A stretch of DNA of 10,861 nucleotides. It comes from JAQBDA01 sp041301185 (lineage in GTDB: Bacteria > Chloroflexota > Anaerolineae > Anaerolineales > UBA4823). The DNA lies in assembly GCA_041301185.1 (NCBI GenBank), contig JBFYSV010000024.1:1-10861 (forward strand), written 5' to 3'. The position numbers were made by a program, and so were the translations under genes. The notes under the pieces are model-generated. The model saw nothing but the letters and a program-made list of their open reading frames with translations, was not told the DNA's origin and made no database searches. Positions 1 to 5,687 of this stretch are shown here, one piece after another. The stretch's first letter is position 1. Each line of letters starts with the position of its first letter.

Positions 1-342
1 CGCGGCGAAACCCCCGGGGCGCTGTTCGTCTCGCTCTCCAACAACGGGCTGGGGCAGCGCCTGAGCCTGCGCTCCATCCGGCGCATCGTCAAACGGGCTT
101 ATCGCCTGGCGGGGGTGCGCGGCGAGGGCAAGACCAGCCACTCCCTGCGCCATACCGCCATCACCAGCGCCATCCGCCACGGGGCACCCCTGCCCAAGGT
201 GCAGAGCATGGCGCGGCATGCCAATATCAACACCACCATGATCTACTACCACGAGGTTGACCGGGTGGAAGACCCCGCAGAAGGGTACGTCGATTATGAG
301 GGCGGGACGTCGGGAGCCGAGTCCGCCAATTTACACCAATAA
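1..342 (+). CDS. Tyrosine recombinase (phage-type integrase), C-terminal part, 5' truncated by window edge
   Basis: The reading frame is open from base 1 and ends at TAA 340-342, so only the last 113 residues of the protein are present. They carry the end of a tyrosine recombinase catalytic domain: an HSLRH box (the HxxR motif, His at 139-141 and Arg at 148-150), then ARHANINTTMIYYHE. In the latter, the His at 217-219 is followed nine residues later by the likely nucleophilic Tyr at 244-246. These enzymes cut and rejoin DNA through a 3'-phosphotyrosine link, in phage or island integration or in Xer-type dimer resolution. The first catalytic Arg lies upstream of the window. A GTG at 115 is internal and not a likely start. 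About 30 polar residues follow the active-site Tyr. The fragment alone cannot separate XerC/D from a mobile-element integrase, and no att site or tRNA gene is visible nearby. Confidence 0.88.
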   Translation, partial: RGETPGALFVSLSNNGLGQRLSLRSIRRIVKRAYRLAGVRGEGKTSHSLRHTAITSAIRHGAPLPKVQSMARHANINTTMIYYHEVDRVEDPAEGYVDYEGGTSGAESANLHQ

Positions 343-410
343 GACGGAGAATTTGCCCACTCTGTCTGCTAATGCGTTCTGCCTTCTAAAAAAAAGCCGG
401 TCAATATCAG
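343..410. other. Short gap between convergent genes
   Basis: This 68-bp gap separates the ends of two convergent genes. It holds a run of eight A on the + strand (388-395), which reads as a U-tract in RNA of the - strand gene. I see no strong stem in front of it, so I do not call a terminator. Confidence 0.5.
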
Positions 411-1751
411 TTATCGATCCAACCGGATGAATACGCCGGGCAAGTAGACCCGGTTGGAGAGCGGAGGCGGCTGGGTCCCATCGGTGAACTCGTAAGCCCC
501 GACGTCGTAAGCAGTCCCGGAAGGTCTGTGAACACCGAGCAGGTCATCGGTTACTTCGTCCAGGGCCACTCCCCGGTCAATCGCCGGGCTGCCCTCCCCG
601 AGGCGGTAGTCGTCCAAGTCTGGATTCAAAAAAAGCTGGTCTGGGCTGGAGAGCATGGAATGAGAGTCGTAACCTAGCGCCTGCCACTCGGAAAATGAGA
701 TGCGCGAGTTGCCATCGTCCACGCTGAAACGGTCCATCAAGATGTTGTAATCGCTGGCGAAGCCCTCCAGGGTGGGGGTTGCGATAGAGATGCTGCCGCG
801 CCAGCTATGCGCGTTGTAGACGATATTGTTGAACAGGCGGTTGTCGGTATCCTCGCTATCAGGGATATTGATCCCCCAGCGCCCGTCGGAAGCCATCAGG
901 ATGGTATTGTTCAGGATACGGTTATTCTGCGAGCCGCTGCCGCCGTCGATCTGGTAGATGGATATTCCGCTGGCATGGTTTTCGTACAGAAGGTTGTTGC
1001 GCACGATTGTATCCGTGACGCCATCCATGTTGATGCCCGAGCCGCCGCCGTACCCATTCTCGTAAATGATATTTCCCTCCACCAGGCCGTAGGAGATGAT
1101 GCCGTCGCCGCCCATGCTGATGTCGCCGTTCATATGCAGACCGCAGCCGTGATTGTGGTGCAGGATGTTTCGCCGGATAGTGGGGTAGTCGCTAGAATTG
1201 CTGATATAGATGCCGTGCTCCAACCCAGCGCCATAGGACTGGCTGTCTTCGATCAGGGTGTGATCGCTGAAATCGGTGAAAATGCCCCAGCGACCGTTGT
1301 CGGCGAAGGTGCTATCCCGCACGGTCACGTGATGCGACCAGGAGATGCGCATGCCGGCGCGTTCGGCGTGCTGGATGGTTAACCCCTCCACGACAATGTA
1401 ATCGGCCCCATCGATGAAGAAGGCATCCCGGTCGTCGCCGCTGTCTTCGATGATGGCATCCCCTCCGTTGGCCCGAAAAGTGATCGGGGCATCCGCTGTC
1501 CCACCGGTCTCGACCACGATGCCGCCCGCATACGTGCTGGGGTTGATCAGCACGCTGTCGCCGGGCTGCACCTGGTCGGCGGCGTGCTGGATAGTCTGCC
1601 ACGGGTTGGCGGGGCTGCCATCGCCGCTGGAGTCCGAGCCAGATGGGTCGACGTGATAGGTCATCGCTTCAGGGTTTGCGATGGCGCTATTCGCTGAAAA
1701 GGTGACTACTCCGAGTAAGAGCACCCCGAAAAGGGCAAGCGTTTTGATCAT
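411..1751 (-). CDS. Secreted right-handed parallel beta-helix repeat protein
   Basis: This 446-residue protein begins with a signal peptide: basic start MIKT, a hydrophobic stretch at about 4-19, and a likely signal peptidase I site after AIA at residue 25. Residues 31-75 match the DUF1565-type entry to pectate-lyase-like folds (HVDPSGSD, then GSPANPWQTIQHA and QPGDSVLI). Residues about 90-320 show irregular beta-helix rungs with repeated N-N-x-I/L units such as NIIYENG, NNLLYENHASGI, NNTIL and NNIVYN. Residues about 380-422 (DYRLGEGSPAIDRG, then DVGAYE) are the tail typical of such surface proteins. A Pro-rich linker (PPP at 428-430) leads to a C-terminal VYLPGVFIRLDR. The start at 1751 is backed by GGAGGT five bases upstream and by a promoter further up. 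A role in binding or cleaving polysaccharide is family inference; no catalytic residues could be assigned. Confidence 0.85.
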   Translation of the reverse strand: MIKTLALFGVLLLGVVTFSANSAIANPEAMTYHVDPSGSDSSGDGSPANPWQTIQHAADQVQPGDSVLINPSTYAGGIVVETGGTADAPITFRANGGDAIIEDSGDDRDAFFIDGADYIVVEGLTIQHAERAGMRISWSHHVTVRDSTFADNGRWGIFTDFSDHTLIEDSQSYGAGLEHGIYISNSSDYPTIRRNILHHNHGCGLHMNGDISMGGDGIISYGLVEGNIIYENGYGGGSGINMDGVTDTIVRNNLLYENHASGISIYQIDGGSGSQNNRILNNTILMASDGRWGINIPDSEDTDNRLFNNIVYNAHSWRGSISIATPTLEGFASDYNILMDRFSVDDGNSRISFSEWQALGYDSHSMLSSPDQLFLNPDLDDYRLGEGSPAIDRGVALDEVTDDLLGVHRPSGTAYDVGAYEFTDGTQPPPLSNRVYLPGVFIRLDR

Positions 1752-1795
1752 TACATACCTCCAGTCCGGACAACTTTCGCTCCACTACTTTTTGG

Positions 1796-1824
1796 ATTAT
1801 AGACCACAACTTGCTGTGAGCCAA
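1796..1824 (-). promoter_or_regulatory. Sigma-70-type promoter for the beta-helix gene
   Basis: Read on the - strand, TTGGCT (1824-1819, 4 of 6 match to TTGACA) is followed after exactly 17 bases by a perfect TATAAT (1801-1796). The transcript should start near 1789. That gives a 5' leader of about 38 nt containing GGAGGT (1762-1757) just before the ATG at 1751. Confidence 0.7.
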
Positions 1825-2010
1825 AAGCAGGCTGGTTTCATTGCAGAAGTGTCAGGCAGAACGCGATAGGTTATGGCGTACTCTCAGAGATTGTAGCCCA
1901 GGATAACAGCCGAGGATGACCTGCTGCGGCGCCCTGGCGCACTAAAGCGCCCTGTTCAACCTGCCCCACACACCCCGATGATCTCCTCGTGCGTTCTGCT
2001 CATTGCAGCG
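1825..2010. other. Divergent intergenic region without a recognised gene
   Basis: The space between the beta-helix promoter and the regulator promoter holds no convincing gene. A weak stem, GGCGC (1936-1940) with GCGCC (1947-1951), has no T-run after it. An in-frame ATG at 1978 exists but has no ribosome binding site and lies upstream of the better promoter, so I treat it as untranslated. Confidence 0.45.
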
Positions 2011-2019
2011 TGCTATAAT
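2011..2019 (+). promoter_or_regulatory. Extended -10 promoter of the pucR-family gene
   Basis: TGCTATAAT is a perfect TATAAT preceded by the TGn extension. No good -35 box is found 16-18 bases upstream, which is common for extended -10 promoters. Transcription should start near 2026, about 6 bases before the ATG at 2032. Confidence 0.6.
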
Positions 2020-2031
2020 CACCGCTTAATT

Positions 2032-3618
2032 ATGATGAGCGCCGCCTACCCCACCCTGAAGGAAGTCCTGCGCCTGTCTGTCTCGCAGCCGGTCACCTGG
2101 CTGAGCGGGGCGGATAGCGAGGCGCGCCCGGTGCGCTGGGTTGCCACCCAGCCGGACGAGACCGGGCCGGGTGATATCCTCCTGCTGCCCGCCTCCCGCC
2201 TGAGCGCCAAGGTCATCCGCCAGGCAGCTGCCCAGGGAGCCGCGGCGCTCCTGCTGGTGGGAGATCCCCCGCCGCTGCCCGCTGCCCTGCCCGGCGAGCT
2301 TGCCATCCTGTCCATCCCCCAGGCGGCGGGCGATGCCCGCCAGGTGCAGCGCATGATCCTGACCGTGCTGGTCAACCAGCGGGCAGCCCTGATCGAGCGC
2401 GGCGTGCGCATCCACGCCCAGCTCTCCCAGATGGAAGCCGAGGGCAAGGGACTTTCCGGGTTGGCAAAAGCCATGCAAGAGATTTCCGGCAAGGGAGTCA
2501 TGATCCAGGATAAGCGCGGCCAGATCCTGGCCCAGCAGCCCTCCTCCACCCTGCTCACCATCTGGGAGGATGTGCTGGCCCAGATGAGCGCCCCGGAGAG
2601 CCTGCCCGAGCTGCTGGCGGACCGCAAGAACATCGCCAGCCAGGCTGCCATCCACCGCCAGGTGGTGCCCGGCGGGCTGGAGCGCCAGATCACGCCCATC
2701 GTGGTCGGCGAGATCGCCCGCGGCTATCTGTCGCTGGTAGGGCTGGAGGGCGAGTTCGACGAGCTAGACCGCCTGGTGCTCGACCAGGGCGGGATCGTCA
2801 GCGCCATTGAGATGGCGCGCAACAAGGCCATCCGCGAGGCCGAGAAACGCTTGAAGGGCGACCTGCTGACCGCTCTGCTGCAAGGCGAGCTTTCCTCCCG
2901 GGATGCCGCCCTGTGGGTGCAGCAGATGGGGCTGGACCTATCGCAGGCTTTTGCTGCCCTGCGCTTCGCCTGGGACGGCCCGGCTTCGCTCTCCCGGCGG
3001 CGTCTGGAGACGCTGGTCAATGGAGAAGTCACCCGGCTGGGGCTGCCGGTCATCGTCAGCCCGATGGGCTCGGAGTTCGTCTGCTTTTGCCAGGTGCCCC
3101 CCGACGGCAAGCGCCCCGAGCCAGCCCTGGCCCTGGGCAAGGCGGTGCTGGAGCAAGGCGCCCGAGAATTCCCGCAGAACCCCTGCCGCTGTGGGGTTGG
3201 CTCCAGCGTGCTGACCCTGGAAAGCTGGCGCACCTCGCTGCGCGAAGCCGGGCAGGCCCTGGAGCTGGCCCGCCGCCTGGACAAGCAGACCCCGCTCTAC
3301 TTCCCCGACCTTTCCGTCTACCGCTTGCTCTTCCAGCTCGAGCACAGCCCGGAGATTATCACCTTCCAGGAGGAGACCCTGGGCAGGCTGCTGGAACACG
3401 AGGGCGGCGACGAGCTGATCCACACCCTGGAAGCCTATTTCGAGCACAACGGCAATCTCTCACAAGCTGCCGAGGCGCTCTACGTCCACCGCAACACGCT
3501 AATTTACCGCATCGAGCGCATCGAAGCGCTGACCAGCCTGGACCTGGATAACCCCGAGGAACGGCTGGCGCTGCAGCTTGCCCTGCGCATTTACCGCATG
3601 CTGGGCAGCAAGGGCTGA
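2032..3618 (+). CDS. PucR/CdaR-family transcriptional regulator
   Basis: The protein has 528 residues if it starts at ATG 2032; ATG 2035 is equally possible. The N-terminal part, from YPTLKEVLRL through about residue 135, matches the PucR N-terminal domain, including the D-I-L-L-L-P element. A GGDEF-like CdaR middle region follows (about 285-420). The C-terminus, from about residue 473 (NGNLSQAAEALYVHRNTLIYRIERIE), is the PucR-type helix-turn-helix that ends family members. Known relatives control purine catabolism, sugar-diacid use and other metabolic genes by sensing small molecules; the ligand here is unknown. An upstream in-frame ATG at 1978 would add 18 residues but lacks a ribosome binding site and would place the promoter inside the gene. 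The gene lies just upstream of the ilv operon on the same strand, so a link to branched-chain metabolism is possible but unproven. Confidence 0.88.
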   Translation: MMSAAYPTLKEVLRLSVSQPVTWLSGADSEARPVRWVATQPDETGPGDILLLPASRLSAKVIRQAAAQGAAALLLVGDPPPLPAALPGELAILSIPQAAGDARQVQRMILTVLVNQRAALIERGVRIHAQLSQMEAEGKGLSGLAKAMQEISGKGVMIQDKRGQILAQQPSSTLLTIWEDVLAQMSAPESLPELLADRKNIASQAAIHRQVVPGGLERQITPIVVGEIARGYLSLVGLEGEFDELDRLVLDQGGIVSAIEMARNKAIREAEKRLKGDLLTALLQGELSSRDAALWVQQMGLDLSQAFAALRFAWDGPASLSRRRLETLVNGEVTRLGLPVIVSPMGSEFVCFCQVPPDGKRPEPALALGKAVLEQGAREFPQNPCRCGVGSSVLTLESWRTSLREAGQALELARRLDKQTPLYFPDLSVYRLLFQLEHSPEIITFQEETLGRLLEHEGGDELIHTLEAYFEHNGNLSQAAEALYVHRNTLIYRIERIEALTSLDLDNPEERLALQLALRIYRMLGSKG

Positions 3619-3677
3619 GCCGGCCGTGGGTGGTAGCGGCGGGGGGTGTCAAGGCAAGGGCATTGGGCAAATTACAC

Positions 3678-3698
3678 AAGATATCCCCCGGATATTTT
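3678..3698 (+). terminator. Small hairpin after the pucR-family gene (weak terminator or operator)
   Basis: AAGATATCC (3678-3686) can pair with GGATATTTT (3690-3698) around a CCC loop, nine pairs including one G-T. It lies 60 bases after the regulator stop codon and about 15 bases before the -35 box of the ilv promoter. The few T residues are part of the stem, so it would be a weak terminator. The same inverted repeat could instead be a protein-binding site upstream of the ilv promoter. Confidence 0.35.
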
Positions 3699-3712
3699 GG
3701 CGAATCTGCCAA

Positions 3713-3741
3713 TAGACAAAGGGCGGCGCTTTCTGTAAACT
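3713..3741 (+). promoter_or_regulatory. Putative promoter of the ilv-leu operon leader
   Basis: TAGACA (3713-3718, 5 of 6 to consensus) is followed after 17 bases by TAAACT (3736-3741, 4 of 6). The transcript would start near 3748 and include the short Val/Leu/Ile-rich reading frame and the terminator. A second possible -10, TATATT (3749-3754), lacks a good -35. If used, it would start the RNA almost at the GTG codon of the leader peptide. Confidence 0.55.
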
Positions 3742-3762
3742 ACGACAATATATTTACAGTTG

Positions 3763-3891
3763 GTGAAAGTTGTTAAAGTCTTGACTACTCTCTTTGTTAT
3801 CATCCTGGTCATTGTCCTGGTTCTCATCCTTGGGATTGAGAACCCATTCCGCTTAAGGGCAGCCAGGGTCCGGGTCAGAAACCGGGAGTAA
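3763..3891 (+). CDS. Branched-chain-rich leader peptide of the ilv operon (attenuator)
   Basis: A 42-codon frame starts at GTG 3763 (TTG 3760 is the alternative) and ends at TAA 3889-3891. Residues 3-25 contain 18 Val, Leu or Ile, including an unbroken run of twelve, VIILVIVLVLIL, at 12-23. The C-terminal third is Arg-rich. A Val/Leu/Ile-rich peptide directly upstream of a terminator and of ilvD is the hallmark of attenuation. When charged Val-, Leu- or Ile-tRNA is scarce the ribosome should stall in the run, letting the downstream RNA fold into an antiterminator. There is no clear ribosome binding site; translation would begin on a very short or absent 5' leader. The main alternative is a small single-span membrane protein resembling LapA-type proteins, since the run is also hydrophobic and followed by basic residues. 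The terminator and antiterminator pairing favour the leader reading. Confidence 0.75.
   Translation: MKVVKVLTTLFVIILVIVLVLILGIENPFRLRAARVRVRNRE
3819..3844 (+). promoter_or_regulatory. Hairpin inside the leader reading frame
   Basis: GGTTCTCA (3819-3826) is an exact reverse complement of TGAGAACC (3837-3844). Three more pairs (TCC 3827-3829 with GGA 3833-3835) extend the stem past a single bulged T. It begins within the last part of the Val/Leu/Ile codon run, so a stalled ribosome would melt it. A pause-hairpin role is inferred. Confidence 0.5.
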
Positions 3892-3926
3892 GGATAAAAC
3901 CTAAACGAAAGAGATCGGGGCTGCCC
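3857..3926 (+). promoter_or_regulatory. Antiterminator pairing of the ilv attenuator
   Basis: GGGCAGCC (3857-3864), inside the leader reading frame, is an exact complement of GGCTGCCC (3919-3926), the 5' arm and loop edge of the terminator. The two folds cannot coexist. The upstream segment also repeats the sequence of the terminator 3' arm, as expected for competing strands. A further competitor, 3814-3822 with 3861-3869 (nine pairs, three of them G-U), could sequester this segment when the ribosome does not stall. Confidence 0.6.
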
Positions 3927-3951
3927 CACAAAGGCAGCCCCTTTTGTTTTT
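3917..3951 (+). terminator. ilvD: Intrinsic terminator (attenuator) ahead of ilvD
   Basis: GGGGCTGCC (3917-3925) pairs perfectly with GGCAGCCCC (3933-3941) around a 7-base loop, CCACAAA. TTTTGTTTTT (3942-3951) follows at once. It lies 25 bases after the leader stop codon and ends 11 bases before the first ilvD ATG. It must therefore be overcome for the operon to be expressed from the upstream promoter. Confidence 0.9.
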
Positions 3952-3962
3952 AGGCGAGATAG

Positions 3963-5633
3963 ATGATGATGCGATCCGACCAGATCAAAAAAGGCTTTGA
4001 AAGAGCGCCCCACCGCTCGCTGCTCAAGGCGACCGGGGTGCGGGACGAGGATTTCGACAAGCCGTTCATCGCGGTGGTCAACTCCTACGTGGATATTGTC
4101 CCGGGGCACGTCCACCTGCAGGATTTCGGGCGCCTGGTGAAAGAGGCGGTGCGGGCGGCGGGCGGCGTGCCCTTCGAGTTCAACACCATCGGCGTGGATG
4201 ACGGCATCGCCATGGGGCACGCCGGGATGAAGTTCAGCCTACCCTCCCGCGAGCTGATCGCGGACAGCGTGGAGACCATGATCCAGGCTCACCAGTTCGA
4301 CGGCATGCTGTGCATCCCCAACTGCGACAAGATCGTGCCGGGGATGATCATGGCAGCCCTGCGGGTGGATATCCCCGCCATCTTCATCTCCGGCGGGGCG
4401 ATGGCTGCCGGTGTGACCCCCCAAGGCGAGACGGTCGACCTGATCTCGGTATTCGCGGGGGTGGGCGCTTACCGGGCGGGCAAGATCGACGCCGCCCGCC
4501 TGAAAACCCTGGAAGATTTCGCCTGCCCCTCGTGCGGGTCGTGCTCGGGGTTGTTCACCGCTAACTCGATGAACTGCCTGCTGGAAGTGCTGGGGCTGGC
4601 CCTGCCCGGCAACGGCTCGGCGCTGGCCCTGAGCAGCGAGCGCCAGGCGCTGGCCCAGCAAGCCGCCGCCCAGATCGTCAACCTGGTGCGGGAGGGCGTC
4701 ACGCCCCGCCGCCTGGTGACGGTGGAGGCCATTGACGACGCTTTCGCCCTGGATATGGCAATGGGCGGCAGCACCAATACCGTTTTGCACACCCTGGCGT
4801 TTGCCCACGAAGCCGGGCTGGACTATCCCCTGGAGCGCATCAACCAAATCGCCGACCGGGTGCCCTACCTGAGCAAGGTCAGCCCGTCGGGGCCCTGGCA
4901 CATGGAAGACATCCACCGCGCCGGGGGCGTGCCCGCCATATTGAACGAGATCGCCCGCTCGGGGAACTCCCTGCACCTGGACCGCCCCACCGTTTCCGGG
5001 GCGAGCCTGCGCCAGTCGATTGCCGGGCAAGGGGTGAGGGATTACCAGGTGATCCGCCCGATCGAGGACCCACACAGCCCGGTGGGCGGGCTGGCGGTGC
5101 TGTTCGGCAACCTGGCGCCGCAGGGCGGGGTGATCAAAGCCGGCGGGGTGGCAGCCCATATCCGCCGCCATGCCGGCCCGGCGCGCATCTACGAGAGCCA
5201 GGAAGCCGCCATGGCGGGCATCCTGGACGGGCAGGTGCAGCCTGGCGACGTTGCCGTCATCCGTTACGAAGGGCCGCGCGGCGGTCCGGGGATGCAGGAG
5301 ATGCTTTCCCCCACCTCGGCCATCATGGGGCTGGGGCTGGGCGAGAAGGTAGCCCTGATCACCGACGGGCGCTTTTCGGGCGGCACGCGCGGCCTGTGCG
5401 TGGGGCATATCAGCCCGGAAGCCGCCGCCGGAGGACCGATCGCCGCCCTGCTGGACGGGGATTGGATCGAGATCGACCTGGAAGCCCGCTCGCTGAGCGT
5501 GCGCTTGAGCGAGGAGCAGATCGAGAGGCGGCTGGCAGCTTTGCCGCCCTTCACCCCGCGCACCGAGAGCTCCTGGCTGCGCCGCTACGCCCGCATGGTC
5601 ACCAGCGCCAGCCAGGGAGCGGTATTGGTATAA
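3963..5633 (+). CDS. ilvD: Dihydroxy-acid dehydratase
   Basis: IlvD dehydrates 2,3-dihydroxy-isovalerate and 2,3-dihydroxy-3-methylvalerate to the keto acids of valine and isoleucine. The 556 residues fit the shorter bacterial form. Visible landmarks are VNSYVDIVPGHVHL (40-52), the metal-binding VDDGIAMGH (78-86), PSRELIADS, NCDKIVPGM with the cluster ligand Cys121, and CPSCGSCSG with Cys188, 191 and 194. Near the end is TDGRFSGGTRGLCVGHISPEA. The first motif has VPGH, as in the E. coli enzyme, rather than the Cys found in plant and mycobacterial [2Fe-2S] enzymes. An oxygen-sensitive [4Fe-4S] type is therefore the likelier inference. Three ATG codons stand in a row (3963, 3966, 3969); AGGCGAG at 3952-3958 is best spaced for 3966 or 3969. 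It is the first gene of the operon and lies directly behind the attenuator. Confidence 0.97.
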   Translation: MMMRSDQIKKGFERAPHRSLLKATGVRDEDFDKPFIAVVNSYVDIVPGHVHLQDFGRLVKEAVRAAGGVPFEFNTIGVDDGIAMGHAGMKFSLPSRELIADSVETMIQAHQFDGMLCIPNCDKIVPGMIMAALRVDIPAIFISGGAMAAGVTPQGETVDLISVFAGVGAYRAGKIDAARLKTLEDFACPSCGSCSGLFTANSMNCLLEVLGLALPGNGSALALSSERQALAQQAAAQIVNLVREGVTPRRLVTVEAIDDAFALDMAMGGSTNTVLHTLAFAHEAGLDYPLERINQIADRVPYLSKVSPSGPWHMEDIHRAGGVPAILNEIARSGNSLHLDRPTVSGASLRQSIAGQGVRDYQVIRPIEDPHSPVGGLAVLFGNLAPQGGVIKAGGVAAHIRRHAGPARIYESQEAAMAGILDGQVQPGDVAVIRYEGPRGGPGMQEMLSPTSAIMGLGLGEKVALITDGRFSGGTRGLCVGHISPEAAAGGPIAALLDGDWIEIDLEARSLSVRLSEEQIERRLAALPPFTPRTESSWLRRYARMVTSASQGAVLV

Positions 5634-5641
5634 GAGCTGTA

Positions 5642-5668
5642 GTAGGGTGCGTCGGCGACGCACCCTAC
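5642..5668 (+). repeat. Intra-operon palindromic repeat, copy 1 (REP-like)
   Basis: GTAGGGTGCGTC (5642-5653) and GACGCACCCTAC (5657-5668) form a perfect 12-bp inverted repeat around GGC. It fills most of the 54-bp gap between ilvD and ilvB and stops six bases before the ilvB ribosome binding site. No T-run follows, so it is not a standard terminator. A copy with a single base change lies at 10655-10681 in the same orientation. Confidence 0.85.
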
Positions 5669-5687
5669 GCCAACGGAGGAGGTACTC

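Noticed and set aside
1936..1951. GGCGC-ACTAAA-GCGCC hairpin in the divergent gap as a terminator
   Set aside because: Only five pairs, no T-run, and no gene ends there.
1978..2031. Upstream ATG extending the PucR-family protein by 18 residues
   Set aside because: No ribosome binding site, the extension contains the best promoter, and the PucR domain begins only after residue 19.
3619..3962. T-box or other riboswitch upstream of ilvD
   Set aside because: No T-box sequence or long specifier-stem architecture is visible. The short leader with a peptide gene and one terminator explains the region better.
4239..5663. Long open frame (474 codons) on the - strand across ilvD
   Set aside because: It lies opposite a certain gene, has low-complexity Arg/Gly/Ala-rich content and no recognisable domain. 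It is a GC-bias shadow.
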